A stretch of 64,000 nucleotides of DNA, taken from assembly GCA_037951165.1 (NCBI GenBank), contig JBBDHG010000098.1:781001-845000 (forward strand), written 5' to 3'. Numbering within the stretch: position 1 is the stretch's first letter; each line of letters starts with the position of its first letter. A program made the position numbers and the translations under genes. The stretch is from Lophius americanus. Lineage: Eukaryota; Chordata; Actinopteri; Lophiiformes; Lophiidae. Below the pieces are notes generated by a model, which saw only the letters and a list, made by a program, of their open reading frames with translations, did no database searches and was not told the origin of the DNA. Of the stretch, positions 34,521 to 47,480 are shown in pieces.

Positions 34521-35134
34521 TAGCTACTTAACCTGGTTGTGACTCACACACATAATACATCATTAAAATGTCACATGCACCTCTGTTGCTACCTCGGCGT
34601 CCAACTCCGATGCGGAACAGCTCAGACACCCCATTACACCTCTACTGGACACACCTCTATACAGGATGCAGGGCAGAATACAGTCGCACTAGCTTCACAT
34701 TGGAGAGGCTGTATAAATAGAGTTTTGTAAGTAAATATGGAGTGAGTTTACAGACACATTTAATCAGAAAACATAGTTTGCCATCCCATGGGTTAAATTC
34801 GAAATCCATTCCTGCGTCACACCCAAAGCCGACATGTATTCTCTTACTATTCTAAGGAAGCAAATCAGGCCTGCCTTCCGTTTCACAAATGCGAGCAGTC
34901 TTTTACAGTTGAACAATTACATTCAACTGGCTGGCTGTAATTCAATTAACTTCCTCCCCCTGGCTTCACCCACCCGTATGATACACACATTAATTAACAA
35001 CAGAATCCAATATCGGCTGTTCTGCGCCTCCACTTATTTTCATTTACCATACAAAGGTCATAGCAGCCACTTCCAACTGAAGACAATTGGTGTCATAATG
35101 GATTATACTTGTATATCACCAGAGCTTGGAGAGA

Positions 35135-35157
35135 GTGTGTGTGTGTGTGTGTGTGTG
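35135..35157. repeat. GT dinucleotide microsatellite
   Basis: About 11 GT units. Confidence 0.9.
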
Positions 35158-36149
35158 ACTGTGTGAGGGGAATTAAGCCTGTCGGTAGTCGGAGGCTGAG
35201 TCCTGGGAGAAGTGCTGACATAGCTGTGATGCACATCCATCAGCGTTGTCGTTTCACCAAACTTATAAGGCAAAGTCTCGATGAGGGGAATTTTAGGAAT
35301 AAACATTGCGAGCATGCAGAACCATCTCGTCGGTCTAATTTCTCCGCAGGCAGAACAATCTTGGAGGTAAATCTCAATGGACAGAGTTTGATTTCTTTTC
35401 CCGCCTTCCCTACTTCATTACAGTAAACAGTGGAATGGCCTTGGGTTATGTTAGCATCAGGCTGAAATGACACAATTAAGATTTTCTTTGCCTGAAAGTG
35501 GAACAAACGTGTTTATTCAAGGCTCTGTGAACACAAACATTTTTTAAATCAGATTTGTGTCTAGGAAATTTTATCCCATTGCTTTGGATTCAACCCATAA
35601 TCATTGTCAGAACTAGCTGTAACTTTTTCAGAGATTTGTGCTTTGGTAGCTCCTCTGTTGGATCGGACAACTTGGGCTAGCCAACAGTCTGTACATCCAT
35701 AAATGGGCCTTGGATGCCCATGACCCTGTCACCAGTTGTCTCTCCGTGGACCACTATGGTCGTCTTCAAGTCATCACAATGAAATGGAGTCTGTCACTCA
35801 CATCATTATGCCTGTCCATTTTTCCCTGTTTCCAACACATCAGCTTCAGGACAAAATATTTTCTTGTTGCCTAATACAGCTGTATCCCACCCACTGACCG
35901 CTACCTTTGTAACCAGATATGAAAGTAATTTTGAATTCACCTGTCAGGGGTTAGAATGTTATGGCTGATTGTTGTAGATCAAGAATGGATTTCCCCCCCT
36001 TACATGGAGGTCAGAATAAGATCTCACCTATACCCTCTTATTAAAACCCCAGTCATAGAGGCTTCAGCTTCCATCAAATAAGCCAGCAGAGAGCAAAACA
36101 GAACAATTGGGGGTTGTATACGGAGGGGTGGGCTCCCGTTCAACAAACC

Positions 36150-36340
36150 AACCTAATTACTAGAGGAGAGGGAAACAGTAATTAGCAGCCAGTCTCACCT
36201 CGTTAATCACAAAGGGCTCCATCGTTCTATTTATATCTGATTAATAGCTTACTTAAGCACAGTCAGATATTTATGCTTCTATTAATTGTCTGTGGCTTGT
36301 ATCTGCTGCTCGCTGCTGCTTCCCTGCCTGCACCCCCGAC

Positions 36341-36402
<62 letters not shown>

Positions 36403-36720
36403 CCTCTGCTACAACCATTTCCTCTCAATCACAGGCTACTACTTAATGTCTGCTCAGTCAGAGCAGTTAAAAGTAATTTGTCTCACACCTGATTTGTTTA
36501 TTAAGTCATAATTAGCCTATTACCTGTATCCCCTGTGAACCATTTCACAGTTGCAGGAGGCGAGAATCTATCTTTTTCTCTTTCCCTTTTGGACAGTTTG
36601 CTGGTACTTTGCATTTTAACTGCTCTCAAGTGGAAGGAGAAGCACAACATTGATAATGAGGCTGAGCAGAAATACGCCGGGTGTATTTATGTATTTATAT
36701 CGGCTTTGCCTATAGGATCA
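36150..36720. promoter_or_regulatory. Candidate conserved non-coding block A (split by CA repeat)
   Basis: Two homeodomain-like AT-rich stretches, 36190-36300 (CTGATTAATAGC, ATTAATTGTCTGTGG) and 36440-36560 (AAAGTAATTTG, CATAATTAGCCTATTACCTG), flank the CA microsatellite. The texture resembles deeply conserved developmental enhancers; conservation is not tested. Confidence 0.35.
36343..36401. repeat. CA dinucleotide microsatellite
   Basis: About 29 uninterrupted AC units. A +strand open frame across it (36286-36492) is an artefact. Confidence 0.95.
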
Positions 36721-37649
36721 TAATATGTTCTGCTGTTGGCCAAAACGATTCCATCCATTCATGAAGGTTTTTCTGACATGGTTTATTATACACAAGCACT
36801 TGAGAGAAAAGTCATTGTACTGTATATAAACAAGTCTGATATGAAAACTTTTTCATTTTCTTTTTGTAATAACTCGTTTCAGCAGAAAAAGCAAAATGTG
36901 TGTCACTTCCATACCACCTTTATTGTGAAAAAATGAAGTCAGATAGAGATATTGGATAGAATTGTCCGCACTTAACGGACTATTAATGGTTCTGGCAAGA
37001 AACAGCAGGCCCTGGAATCTCTCTAGGAGGCTGGAATCGTCTTCAGAAGACTGAAAAGTTGTAAGAAAGTACCTGCCAACTTTCCACACTTTGACTAAAA
37101 CTTATTTTCAATACAAATTAGCTTGTCTTTGTCATGAAAACAGGCATTTTTGTGGAAAAACTTCCAATAGGTGAGAAAGTATTGACTATACTAAGGTAAT
37201 TGAAATTATTTTTGTGTAAAATTGTCTTTTTCTTCAGTGAAGCCAATACAGACGAGTGATGAGACAGGGGCGCTACATCAACAGCAAATTTGATTAAATA
37301 TATTTGAATACTGTAACAGAAATGACCTCTCATCATACACACTGCAAAAAAGACTAAACAGCACATATGGGGTTGTGGCTCTTTAGAAGTAGCTTTTGTT
37401 AAATGCTGCAAAATACGATAGGAGCCTGATCAGTTGTGCTTTGCAGTGGGTGTCCAACGCGGTTCAAAAAGTACTCCCCCCTAATCAGGGACTTTTTTTG
37501 GTGAAGAACTAAAGCTTAGAACTTTCCTCAGCGATAAGTTCCTCAAAAAAACGTGGTGAAACCTCCCTAAAAATAAAAATTGTGATTCCTTGTGGGACAA
37601 AACATGATACTACTTCCTGGAAAGAGCGATGGAGAACCAGGAGAGCTGC

Positions 37650-37970
37650 CCGGCGGTCTATGGAGCAATGCTACCAATGTGGAGATTCGGACCACGTTAC
37701 AAGCCACTGCCCAGCATAAAGCACTTCCTCCTTAACCAAGCCACGCCTGCTACCCGAATGCCTGGAGCGAGCTTGTGGAGTGAACACGGACAGCACCGAT
37801 GCAGAGCCCTGGTGGACACTGGAGTTACAACCTCCTCCATCAGACCTGGAATCTTTCCTGGTACGCGTTACTTAAGACCCCAGGGGCTTGAGATGCTCCA
37901 CGTGTCGCATTATCACAAACATGTCCCGAATGCCAGGAAAATAATCCCACTAATTGACGGTTGCTAGCCG
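37650..37970 (+). pseudogene. Relic of a gag zinc knuckle plus aspartic protease (LTR-element-like)
   Basis: At 37669-37710 one frame reads CYQCGDSDHVTSHC, a perfect CX2CX4HX4C zinc knuckle, followed by CPA and a stop at 37717. In the neighbouring frame (37629-37967) the residues ALVDTG occur, with the DTG at 37815-37823 followed by hydrophobic/charged residues as in retroviral-type aspartic proteases. The order knuckle then protease and a distance of about 100 bases fit a Gypsy/retrovirus-like gag-pol junction. No LTRs, reverse transcriptase or integrase recognised nearby. Non-functional remnant; the class is uncertain. Confidence 0.5.
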
Positions 37971-38749
37971 CAGTGTTCTGCTCAGTTCTGCCTAGCCTCC
38001 CTACAAGAACCCTGCATCATCAGACTGAACCTGCTGGTAATGAACGCTATAACAAGGTCATGGCGTTCCATACCAACGATGAAGAACAACAACGGCCTGC
38101 CTCATTGCCGTCCCCAGAGTATTCCAGAGTAGTTCAGATTTGGAACTGAAACGTTGTGTAATTCTTGTTCTACGTTGACAAACAGTTGGTTTGAATTTAG
38201 ATATGTTTGTTAACATTTCAAATATTTCCCGTAAATGTTTATCAGTGACTTCAGGATCAGGAACTAATGTCGCAGCGCTGAATGATTTAAAAAAGACATT
38301 CTACCAAATATGTCTTGCACCAATCAGGGGGCACCTAGCTGGAAAAATAGTTTAAGAGGGTACAATGCTGAAAAAAGGTTAGAGAACCGCTGCTAGACCA
38401 AGAGGTGTCACCGACTTTCCTTCGGCTTGAGGAGATAAAGACTGAATGTTGAATTCAAGATGAACTGCTTTTGAGAATGGAAACACACTGTAAGGTGATG
38501 ACCGAGTTTAGAGGTGAACGTTACGTTACTGGTTCTAAAATGGCTTATATGTCAATCTTCGCTGTGCAAATAGAGAAAGACCGATGAAGAACAAATGAAG
38601 GCCCTGTCCCTGTCACGCTGGTCTCCTCAGAGACCCCAGAAAGAGACAAACATGGAAAATCCCAGAAACATCTGCTAATAAATGAGCCTCTGATGGGAGC
38701 ATTGCATATTTTTTCCTCCTCCCATCTTTCTCTCTCTCTCTTCCTCCCT

Positions 38750-39800
38750 CCTTCCTACCATCTATCCAGCATTCCAGTACAGCTTGGCGAGCCGAGTGAC
38801 GGGTAGGGAGGCACAGTGGGAGAGGATCAAAGAGCTAAACGAGAGTCTAAAGATACTGAGGCAGATTAGCGGCACTTCCCACATTGCCGACAGCTGCTCA
38901 TAACCGCAACGGGCCTAAAGGTAGCTGCCGTCTGCTCGCCCATAATACAATAGGAGAGGCAGGATCAGCGCGCGCACCAGGAAACATGTGTTATCATCAC
39001 AAAGGGATTGTCAGCTTCAAACGCCTTACATCCCTCTGCCATCCCTCAGGATCAAACAGGCTGTTGGCTGGCACTTATCACAGAGCTCTACTCTAGTCTA
39101 GTCACATCCCTATTCTCCCCCTCTTCACTCTCCTTGCCTCGCTCTTCCTCTCTTTTCGCCCCCTCTTTCTCTTCCTCAGCGGGGCCTAATCTCAGCCCCT
39201 GTTATCCTCAAAGCCATCGTTGTTCATAATACGCTCCTGACATGGCTGACGGACAAATCATTGAGACAATCGCTTTTGTCTAGAGTTTCTCTCTCTCTTC
39301 CATTTAGGATGATCAACAACACAGGATCTTATTGTGGAGCCCTTGATATATCTCAAAGCAATACATTGTTTGCCTGAATTCTCTTGACAACCTCCGAGCC
39401 ACACTCGGCACATAAAGAGAGAGACGACAGAAAAAGATAGGGGAGCGCTTTGTTCTTCATTGTAATGGATGAACTCTCTAACTCCATCCGCCGCGCCGTA
39501 AACAGAACGCAGCTGAATGTATTGGCTGATAGGAATGTGTCACATTATGAGGCAACAATTACAAGAATTGGATGAGAATTGTGCTCGGCGGATAAAGTCA
39601 CAGTAATCACATTCTGTAACGCAGGAGATCTGTTCCGTTGCCGGTTTTCGACTCTCCTCTGTCAGTTGTGATTTTTCTCCGCCACGCATAGAAGTGAAGA
39701 AAGGGAAACAATGGAAATGTTATTACGCTCCAATCATCTTTCATTTTCTATTTACACCCAACTAGGTGACACTTAAATAAACAATTTCCTCACTTGTGCT
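38750..39800. promoter_or_regulatory. Candidate conserved non-coding block B
   Basis: About 1 kb of dense, repeat-free sequence with SOX/HMG-like ACAAT and ACAAAG words and homeodomain-like cores (CAACAATTACAAGAATTGGA near 39552, CATTGTAATGGATG near 39459). It has no sustained coding frame. The best enhancer-like block of the desert by eye. Confidence 0.4.
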
Positions 39801-42674
39801 TGATAAGCAGAAGGAAATGAAATGCAGTTTTTTTTTTGTTAAACATGCATTTTATTTTTTATGGTCCTTTTATCTTTTTATTTTAACTGCTCTTTTAATT
39901 CACATTGTCTAGCCTAAACGCACCTCATAACTCTGGAGGAAGGGTGATGAAGAAGCCCGATCTGTGCCGACAAAAAGTCACCTGCACCCATTTCTACTGC
40001 GCACTAAACACATGATGGAGCCAACATGCAGGTTTTCGCAGCTGTGGCTGTTATCTGTATTATTTCTCCATGAGAACTTTCTTGGACACGAGTCAATTAG
40101 AGAGTATGTCCACACCAGCTGACCAGCTAACAGAGTTACTTCTGACCCCTCGCACGTTTTAAATGGAGAACTTCACTTCTCCAATAGATGATTTAAAGTT
40201 CCTCAATGGAAACACAACCGGCCAAAGAACTCCCTGAGCCATCAGTCCGTCCTGTTGGGACAACTGAGACCCTGTTTGGAATAGATTTTAAAATGAGTTC
40301 CGGGCGTTTGGATCGTAAGTGGATATCGAGACACAAAGTCGTTTATCACCAAATGTGTCCAGCTGACCACTTGTGTTCAGATCTCGTTGTTGCCTTAATC
40401 CGCTATAAGGTCAAAGGCCGTCGGGCATATCTATAACTCACGTCAATCAGGGGCAAGATTTGTTGAGCTAGTTAGCCAGGTATAACTAATAACTTGAAGA
40501 TCAAGAGCTAATATGTATGTACGAATATTGGAACCGTTTTTAACCGTTATAAGACAAAGTAACTCGGTACTTGCTAAAGAACGCAGGACAAGTCGAAAAA
40601 GGAAGCACATTAGGAAAGCAGTGCCTTTCCCCAATGTATCGCTAACCACAAGACCGGTTACGCTCTTTCTGCAAAAACAACCACCACGTCCAACCCTAAT
40701 AGCGTCTTCTCATGTTACGTCCTTTACGGTGGAGACAAATCAGAACACTTCCACGTTTACAGTACAAAAGATATGTGGCCAAATGCATCCGAGAACTTCT
40801 CGGCAGGTGGTTTGAGTGATCAGAACTCAATGCCTCTTGGCGATCGTTTAAACTTTTCAGAACCACACAACGTCTGGGATTCATGATATCTCTGATGTCG
40901 CGATTGAAGGGAACACTTTCTCTGTGAAAAAGAAGAGGAGGGTGGATAGTAAGGTCCTCTGAGTTCTCCCAGAACCAGGTTTCCTCTGTTTGTCCAGTAG
41001 ATGCCAGCAGTGAACCATTAATCCGCTGTGGCGTCTCTGCCCCACTAATGCGATAGCTTCCCTGCATGTTACTGCTCTGGAGTTGGAGATGGTACAGATG
41101 GCTGGCCCGAACGCAACACTTATCCAGACATTTCACTGTTCGCACAACGATATCAAAGTCAACTCAATATGGAGGCTGTGCCATCAACTCGAGAAGGATT
41201 CTAACACTTCCAACAACATTGTATTGTGAAGAAAGTCAGCGCAGATTTGGTCAGCGTTCAGCACAGATGTCCCCCTGTGTGCGTTTGTCTTAAATAAAAA
41301 CTAGTGGTTCACATCCTCTTCAAAATTCAGCTGTGGATTTTCAGGGACATTAATGCTTGCTATTATGAAGTTTTAATCCAGATTGAGTTCAGACACATTT
41401 TTTAACTTCAGAGTGTTAGTTTTAATTGTAGATCAAATGGGTGAAGAAACAAGAGCCGGCTCGGAAGATAGTCTGAAGCATGTGGAATATGGGACAATAA
41501 ATGAAACAGCAACATCTAGTTGAATTAACCAACAAGAGACCAGTGTGACACAGGTGCCACAACCCATTAAACTTCACTGGGGACATTTTATTTGTCTTTT
41601 AACTGTTGTGATGATTTAATGGCCACTGAGTTTGAAAAGGTTGTTTGTTTTAGGGACATTTTTTTTGCCATTTCAACCTCAGATTCTACAATATGTATGT
41701 TAAATAGTTAATAGATGTTAACAAAACTGCACGTTTTACCATGTTAAGGACAAATATGTCCCATTGAAACCAAATAAATTGCAATTTTTGATTGCACTGT
41801 TTTCATTGTCCATCGATTGGCACACAGGAAAAATACAAGTTGTCATTAATCCTAAAATAATATCTTTTAAATGTATTACTTTTTGACACTATCAAATTTG
41901 TTACTCTTTGCACTGTGTTGATTACAAAAAGTGACCTGCTTAGTATTTACCATTTTTAAAATTAATCTTTTTTTTTCACAAACAATAGGCGCATTATGTG
42001 ATCAAAGAGGTTTTTAAAGGGTTACAATCCCTCTGAGCATTAGACCACCCATTTAATGAGCAAACTAAAACTAAACCTTTGTTAATTGTTAATGTTCATT
42101 TAATATGAATCCATGTAAAAATGTAACATTTCCAGACTATTCCAAGGCAGACAAAACAATATTATTTTGTCCGCCCTTTATAACCATTTTGAAAATAAAT
42201 GCAACCACATGCACTTCAAGTTTCCCACATGGACTGAAAAGACCTGCTGTCATTTGAAAAGCGAAAGTCATCACATCAATTTCTGCAAATTCAAGACTTT
42301 TTCATCCATAGTGTATCATTTCCATTTTAAGGGTGTTTGGTTTGTAAATGTGATATTATGTTTGTTAAACTGGTTACCAAGGATACCTGTATTTTTTAGC
42401 CTCTTAGTCCCTTCATCGCAGTCTGCTTTTTACTCTTCATCCATTAGTTCCCTTTAAATTCACATCAAATGAACAAATGTTGAGATTGAATAGCTCTGAA
42501 AACATTCGCTATACCTGCTATTCACTGGCAACCAATTTTTTCTTCACAGAATGTGTTTGCCGCTACCTTCAGAGGTAAAACTCACTCTGAATGTGTGTTT
42601 TGTGTATGAGGTCATCGGTGTGAGTGTTTGTGACCACTGTTTGAGCTCCAACAATAGGATATCTGTGCCTATTT

Positions 42675-42725
42675 CCAGAGGGCGGGGCCCCTGAGACCTG
42701 GCCTCCCCGTGTGATTGGCTGACTC
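42675..42725. promoter_or_regulatory. GC box next to inverted CCAAT
   Basis: GAGGGCGGGGCCCC at about 42678-42691 is followed by GTGATTGGCTGA at about 42711-42722. This is a compact promoter-like pair in an otherwise AT-rich desert with no gene start recognised downstream. Confidence 0.3.
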
Positions 42726-43937
42726 GCCGCTCAGAGAAGTTTACTTTGGAGGGTGCTCCATGCTAGAATTTTTCGCTTCTAATTAAATGTGGAATGCAGC
42801 GATCTCGAAGGCCATTTGAAGTGTGCTGTGTTTGCGTTTGGTTATGTGTGTGTTTGTTTGTCTCCGTACCCTCGTTTTTCACCTCCACACAGAGGTCTTT
42901 GAGCAAAGACGAGACAACCTCCCGAGCAGGTACGATGGGACCTGAACCCGCCTGATTATTTTTTCCATGCTGTCTTCCAATTCAGTTTGATTCCGTCTTT
43001 CTCCTGCTGTCGTGACCTGGCGCGGAAACAAGCAGGCGACTGATACAACAACACATCTATTTCTTACAGAAAATGGGTCCTCATTCGGAGAGGGGTAACA
43101 CTTTTTGTAAATGTGCATTTGTGCGTGTTCCCTGTGAGTCATAAAACACTCCTGGCAACTTCTTTCCTGTTTGTCAAAGGTGTCCTTTGTCTAGATGTGA
43201 TTAGTGCCAGCCTTTTTCCCTTTCCTTGCATGCACAGGAGAAGATGCGACCTCCTTTCAAAGACCCACTTTGGACACAAAACTATTGTCGTAGGTAACGT
43301 GCTGAGGAAACAAATGTCACCGATTGCTCCAACGCTCCGGTTTTCGAGAGAACTTGTGCACCGTGCAAACGCAGACAAACACAAAAACACAAATATTAGC
43401 ACCCAAACTAAAATGTGAAAAGGGAGATTGAAATAAAAGATAATTTAAACTTAATGAACATGCATTAGTGGCATAGAAGTGCTTTCATCCGACTCCTTTT
43501 GAAACGTGTTTTCACATCCCCTCAGATGCTACATCACAGCACCAGTGAATCTGACAGAGAGGATAGAAAGTCTTTATTTAGACTCAAATGGGTCTCATCT
43601 GAAATAATGAATATGTCCTTGAGAAAACAAAGAGCCCCACAAAAATGGGCTACTCTTCTACAGATGCACGGGAGATGGCAGATAATTGTTTTCAAGTCTA
43701 GCACTGCTCTGCAAATGAGTTTGTTCTGTTCTTCAGGCGACTAACTGTGTCTTCCCTCCTTTCATTTCTCTCTCATTTTCAAACACACATACTTTCTGAT
43801 TTTCTTCACTTTGCCTTTGTTTTCTTGTTATCTGGCCTCAATATTTACCACCTCCTTGGCTCCTGCAATGCCCTCTCTTTCACTTTTCTCTTAATCCCTC
43901 CTTTTCTCTGTCTTCCACATTCTTTGGATTGGCTTAG

Positions 43938-43961
43938 TTTTTTTTTTTTTTTTTTTTTTTT
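43938..43961. repeat. Poly-T tract
   Basis: Run of about 24 T. Confidence 0.9.
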
Positions 43962-44594
43962 ACATCTTTTCTTTACTTGTTGTTTCCCCTTCTTTGTTTT
44001 GTTTGCAACAGACAAATTCTGTATTGCGGCGCTCCGTTGTTCACAACAAATAGTCTACCTTGACTTCAGCTGATACATCCTGCCGAAGTCCATTCTGCTT
44101 TACAACAATTGAAGATTCTCACAAAACACTAATGAGTTCTTCTCTGAGCCATTGTGGACGTCAAAGTTTTTTTCTGACAGCAGTTGCAGTCAGAAAAAAG
44201 GCGGTTTGAGGCAGTTACAAGGAGCTCCTTCTTTGAAGTAAGCCCTCTTACATGTATGCCTTTACAGTTTAAGATACATAAAATAATTAGAAAATATTTT
44301 TGCATTATACATATATGATAGGAAATGTATTATAATTGTCAAGTAATCAGCAGATATATTAGTCTTTTCCATTTCTCTTTGTTCTCCCCCTATTACATAC
44401 ACATTTTTAACAGAAAAAATATTTAGAAAGCAAACAAAGTCTGTGTGATTCGGGTGTCCAATAAGTATAACCACGGACTGATGGATTAACACGACTCTTA
44501 TAGTAAGAGTCAAACAGACTGATGTGCCCCGACATTGTCTAAAAAGGTAATGGAAGTGTTATCGTGGGGTTTTGTTCTGTCCCTGTGATGGCAG

Positions 44595-44815
44595 CGGAGG
44601 TAGTAACAGAGGTGACTCAGACATTTAAATCAATGTGAGAGACGGAACGTGGGTGTGACTTTTGATGATGTGGGTGTGCAGACTCCAAACAGAAGACTCA
44701 AAAGCATCTAGTGGTGTTGTGCAGCTAACTACGCTAGGAGGAATTGGAGGAAAATCAACCGTCTGGAAACTTCTTGCCCTCTAAGCAGAGGAAGAGATCG
44801 ACCGCCAAGGGGGTA
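44595..44815 (+). repeat. Dispersed repeat copy 1 (pair with 61650-61790)
   Basis: 44600-44624 matches 61655-61679 at 21 of 25 bases, and 44770-44796 matches 61761-61787 at most positions. Order and orientation are the same; the spacing is 170 versus 106 bases. Family not recognised. Confidence 0.5.
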
Positions 44816-47079
44816 AATAATTATTTTGGATCATGCTAGAAAGCGATTTTTGGCAGACTTTTTAGATTTCATCCTGGAGGCAGATGTTGTTGTTGCTGTC
44901 CCTCTGTTAAAATTGGTTAGCGTACTATGTGACCCACAACCACAAGACTTAGCAGCTAGTTGCTGCTAGCTGCTAACTCTACGAAGAACAGGATAAACTG
45001 AAGCGCAATGGCTGACAGCCGATCAGAAGATAAGATTAAGCGCCAGGTGTTTCATTCGCTGACGCATAGGTGGGCATTGATGAGGGTCTTTGTTGTGACA
45101 CTGTAGCTGTAGCTGTGTAAAAAGTTCTATAAGGTGAGAGCTGAAGCATCCTGACAATGACAACAAGCTGCATTATTGGATCATATCCAGTGATCATGTG
45201 CAAAAAGAATTATTAGTAACCATTTCTTTCTTGGTCCAGAAGTGCAGAACTCAAAAGACCCGGTGGAAACCTTGTTACCGCGAAGATAAACGGATGATCT
45301 GTCGAAGAATGAAGTTTAGAGACGAGGTTTTTACGCTGCATTCTTCAGGTGGGATGATGAACCGGATTGGAGCCAGGTGTGAAGATGTCATGGTAGTTGG
45401 AGTCAGGGGAAGAGAGAGTGAGAGGTAACCTGGTAACAGATAGACTGGGAGAGACAGACAACACACATAGTGGGGGGGACAATAGATAAAAGTGGGAGAG
45501 GATGTGTACTGCCACATCTTAACAGGTTCCAATCGTTTAATTCATCACCTCAACTGAAGACATTAGTGGCAAATTATAATGTTATGATTGTTATGTACAT
45601 ATCTTCCCAGCTAGCTAGCTTCATGAGAGTGAAACATCTGAGATCCATGCAGATGCACTGGACACAGGAAGTCCACATGCTGAACTCTTAGGGGTCAAAA
45701 GTTTATTTTCATTATTAAATCAAACCTTAATCCAAGTTATCTAAATACATGCATCCACCACTTTAACCTGATCTACTCCCAATCTCTCTGGACTCCAGGC
45801 TATACTTCAGGCCTATGCCCAACTCTTCTACTTTGTTTAGTGAATATTTGTCAAGAAGTTCAAGAGCAATTGACAAAACTTTTAATTTGGAAGGGTGGGA
45901 GATATGCCAAAACTCTATGGCACATTTCCCAACCTTCCACCATGGTTCATTTCATTTATTCATCAAGTAAAAAACAAACAAAATAACCCTAAAAGGTCAT
46001 TTGCACAAAAGACCCAAAATTCAAGCATACAAAAAAAGTAAAACAACAATATCAGAACTCAAAGCCGTTTCTCTGGATTCACTAAAGACTTGTTCTTGTC
46101 AATTTTAGATTCCGGAATAAGCTCATGGTGAACACTAAAGGTAGGTGTCAAATGGACACCAACAGACACTAATTTACTTCATGGCTCACAAACTATGACA
46201 TATTTGTGTCTTTGTAAGTAATAAATGTTTAAACTTGAGTAACATTGTAGGCAAACATGACGGTATAAAAATATCTGGGTACAGTATTAACCAGCTACGA
46301 TCAACGATGGTTGCGTCATTGGCTGTTTGCTCACATTTAGCAGCTACAGCCAAACGAAGGAAGCAAGTCTGGAAGTTGCTTAACATTCTTTTGAACCCCT
46401 CTGGATTGGAGGTCAAACCAGGGTTAGGGTTGATGCTGAGCCTTTATATGAAGCATTAAACGAGGTCTACGCTGTCATCCTGTCAACGATGGTATGCAGT
46501 ATCACTGAAAAGTTTCCCAATCCTCTGCGTTGTACTAGCAACCCCTCTGATTGAACTCCATAACTTACAGTAAATGTGAAGTTATGTCCAAAGAACAATA
46601 TGAACTATAAAAGTAAAATAAGACTTATACAGTTCTCCTTGAGTCGATTCATATTCACAATATTTGGAGTCATTCAGCCATTTCTTCAGTTGAGAAATTA
46701 AGCCCCGAAAAGTTTGGAGATAAAGGACCAGACTTTTTCAAAAATGAATCCAGTTCTTCCTCGTACCATGGTCTATAGGGCGGAAATGATCCATGAGATG
46801 TTGGATAAGTTACGGTAAGTTAAAGATCTGTGCGGAGGAAGTGAAGACGATTCCATAATATCCCCGACTTTTAGGAGTTAAGGATCAGGCTGCCATGATC
46901 TCATGATCCAAAGGGTTAAATGCTTCAAGGTGGCATAGATCTGAAGGCTTCAGCTTCCTCGCGTTGCTAAAGATCTTTATATCACTGATTGTGATGTTGA
47001 ATGTCAAAAAATCTCAACTGTCCGTTCAATCTGAGGAGAGATGTGGAGAGAGGAAACTTCCTTCCTTCCCTCATTTATT

Positions 47080-47480
47080 CCTTCACTTCTTATTCCCTTG
47101 GGTTTTCTGTTCCCAGGGTACCATTCCTGGAAACCGTAGTCCCATGAGAACCCTATTAAGCCCTCTCTGACTGGATAATAATGGCTTTCCAGTGTCGCCT
47201 ATTTAGACTGCAAGTTTCCATTAAATCTCACTGTGTCATTACAGTTCATATTCTTAATTATGCAGAAAATGTCCCCAAGGGAATATCATGGAGGCCACTA
47301 CTCCACAATCTGTCCGTATGGCACTTAATTAAAAGTTTTCTTAAGAATAAATTGCATTCAATTCAATTAAAACTGTAATGTCATACCGAAATAATGGGCA
47401 AAGCCTCCTGCAACGTGCAGCTCGGAACACACACAAAAATCTTTTCTCTTTTTTTTTTTGCAATGTTTGCAATGGGGAAA
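47080..47480. promoter_or_regulatory. Candidate conserved non-coding block C
   Basis: Contains AATGTCATACCGAAATAATG, CACTTAATTAAAAGTTTTC and TTCATATTCTTAATTATGCA. It combines high local complexity with paired TAAT/ATTA cores. Repeat-free until a short T-run near 47450. Confidence 0.4.

Larger units (their letters stand above)
28816..35130. other. Repeat graveyard downstream of etnk1
   Basis: Apart from the listed mobile-element fragments, no gene or RNA is recognisable. A slightly GC-rich stretch at 30230-30480 has two open frames (62 and 69 codons) but no family resemblance. Confidence 0.5.
40000..47080. other. Gene desert, central part
   Basis: Apart from the poly-T, the promoter-like pair at 42.7 kb and the repeat at 44.6 kb, I see only AT-rich unique sequence and chance open frames. 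No splice-flanked coding exons were recognised on either strand. Confidence 0.5.

Noticed and set aside
36286..36492. Open frame with a poly-TH stretch
   Set aside because: Produced by the CA microsatellite.
37629..37967. 112-codon frame as a functional gene
   Set aside because: Only the DTG segment looks real; the adjacent zinc knuckle is in another frame with a stop, so it is treated as a relic.
40200..41300. Several open frames of 70-150 codons
   Set aside because: Overlapping frames on both strands, no motif, no splice-site support.
46426..46436. GGGTTAGGGTT, telomere-like
   Set aside because: Only about one and a half units; chance.
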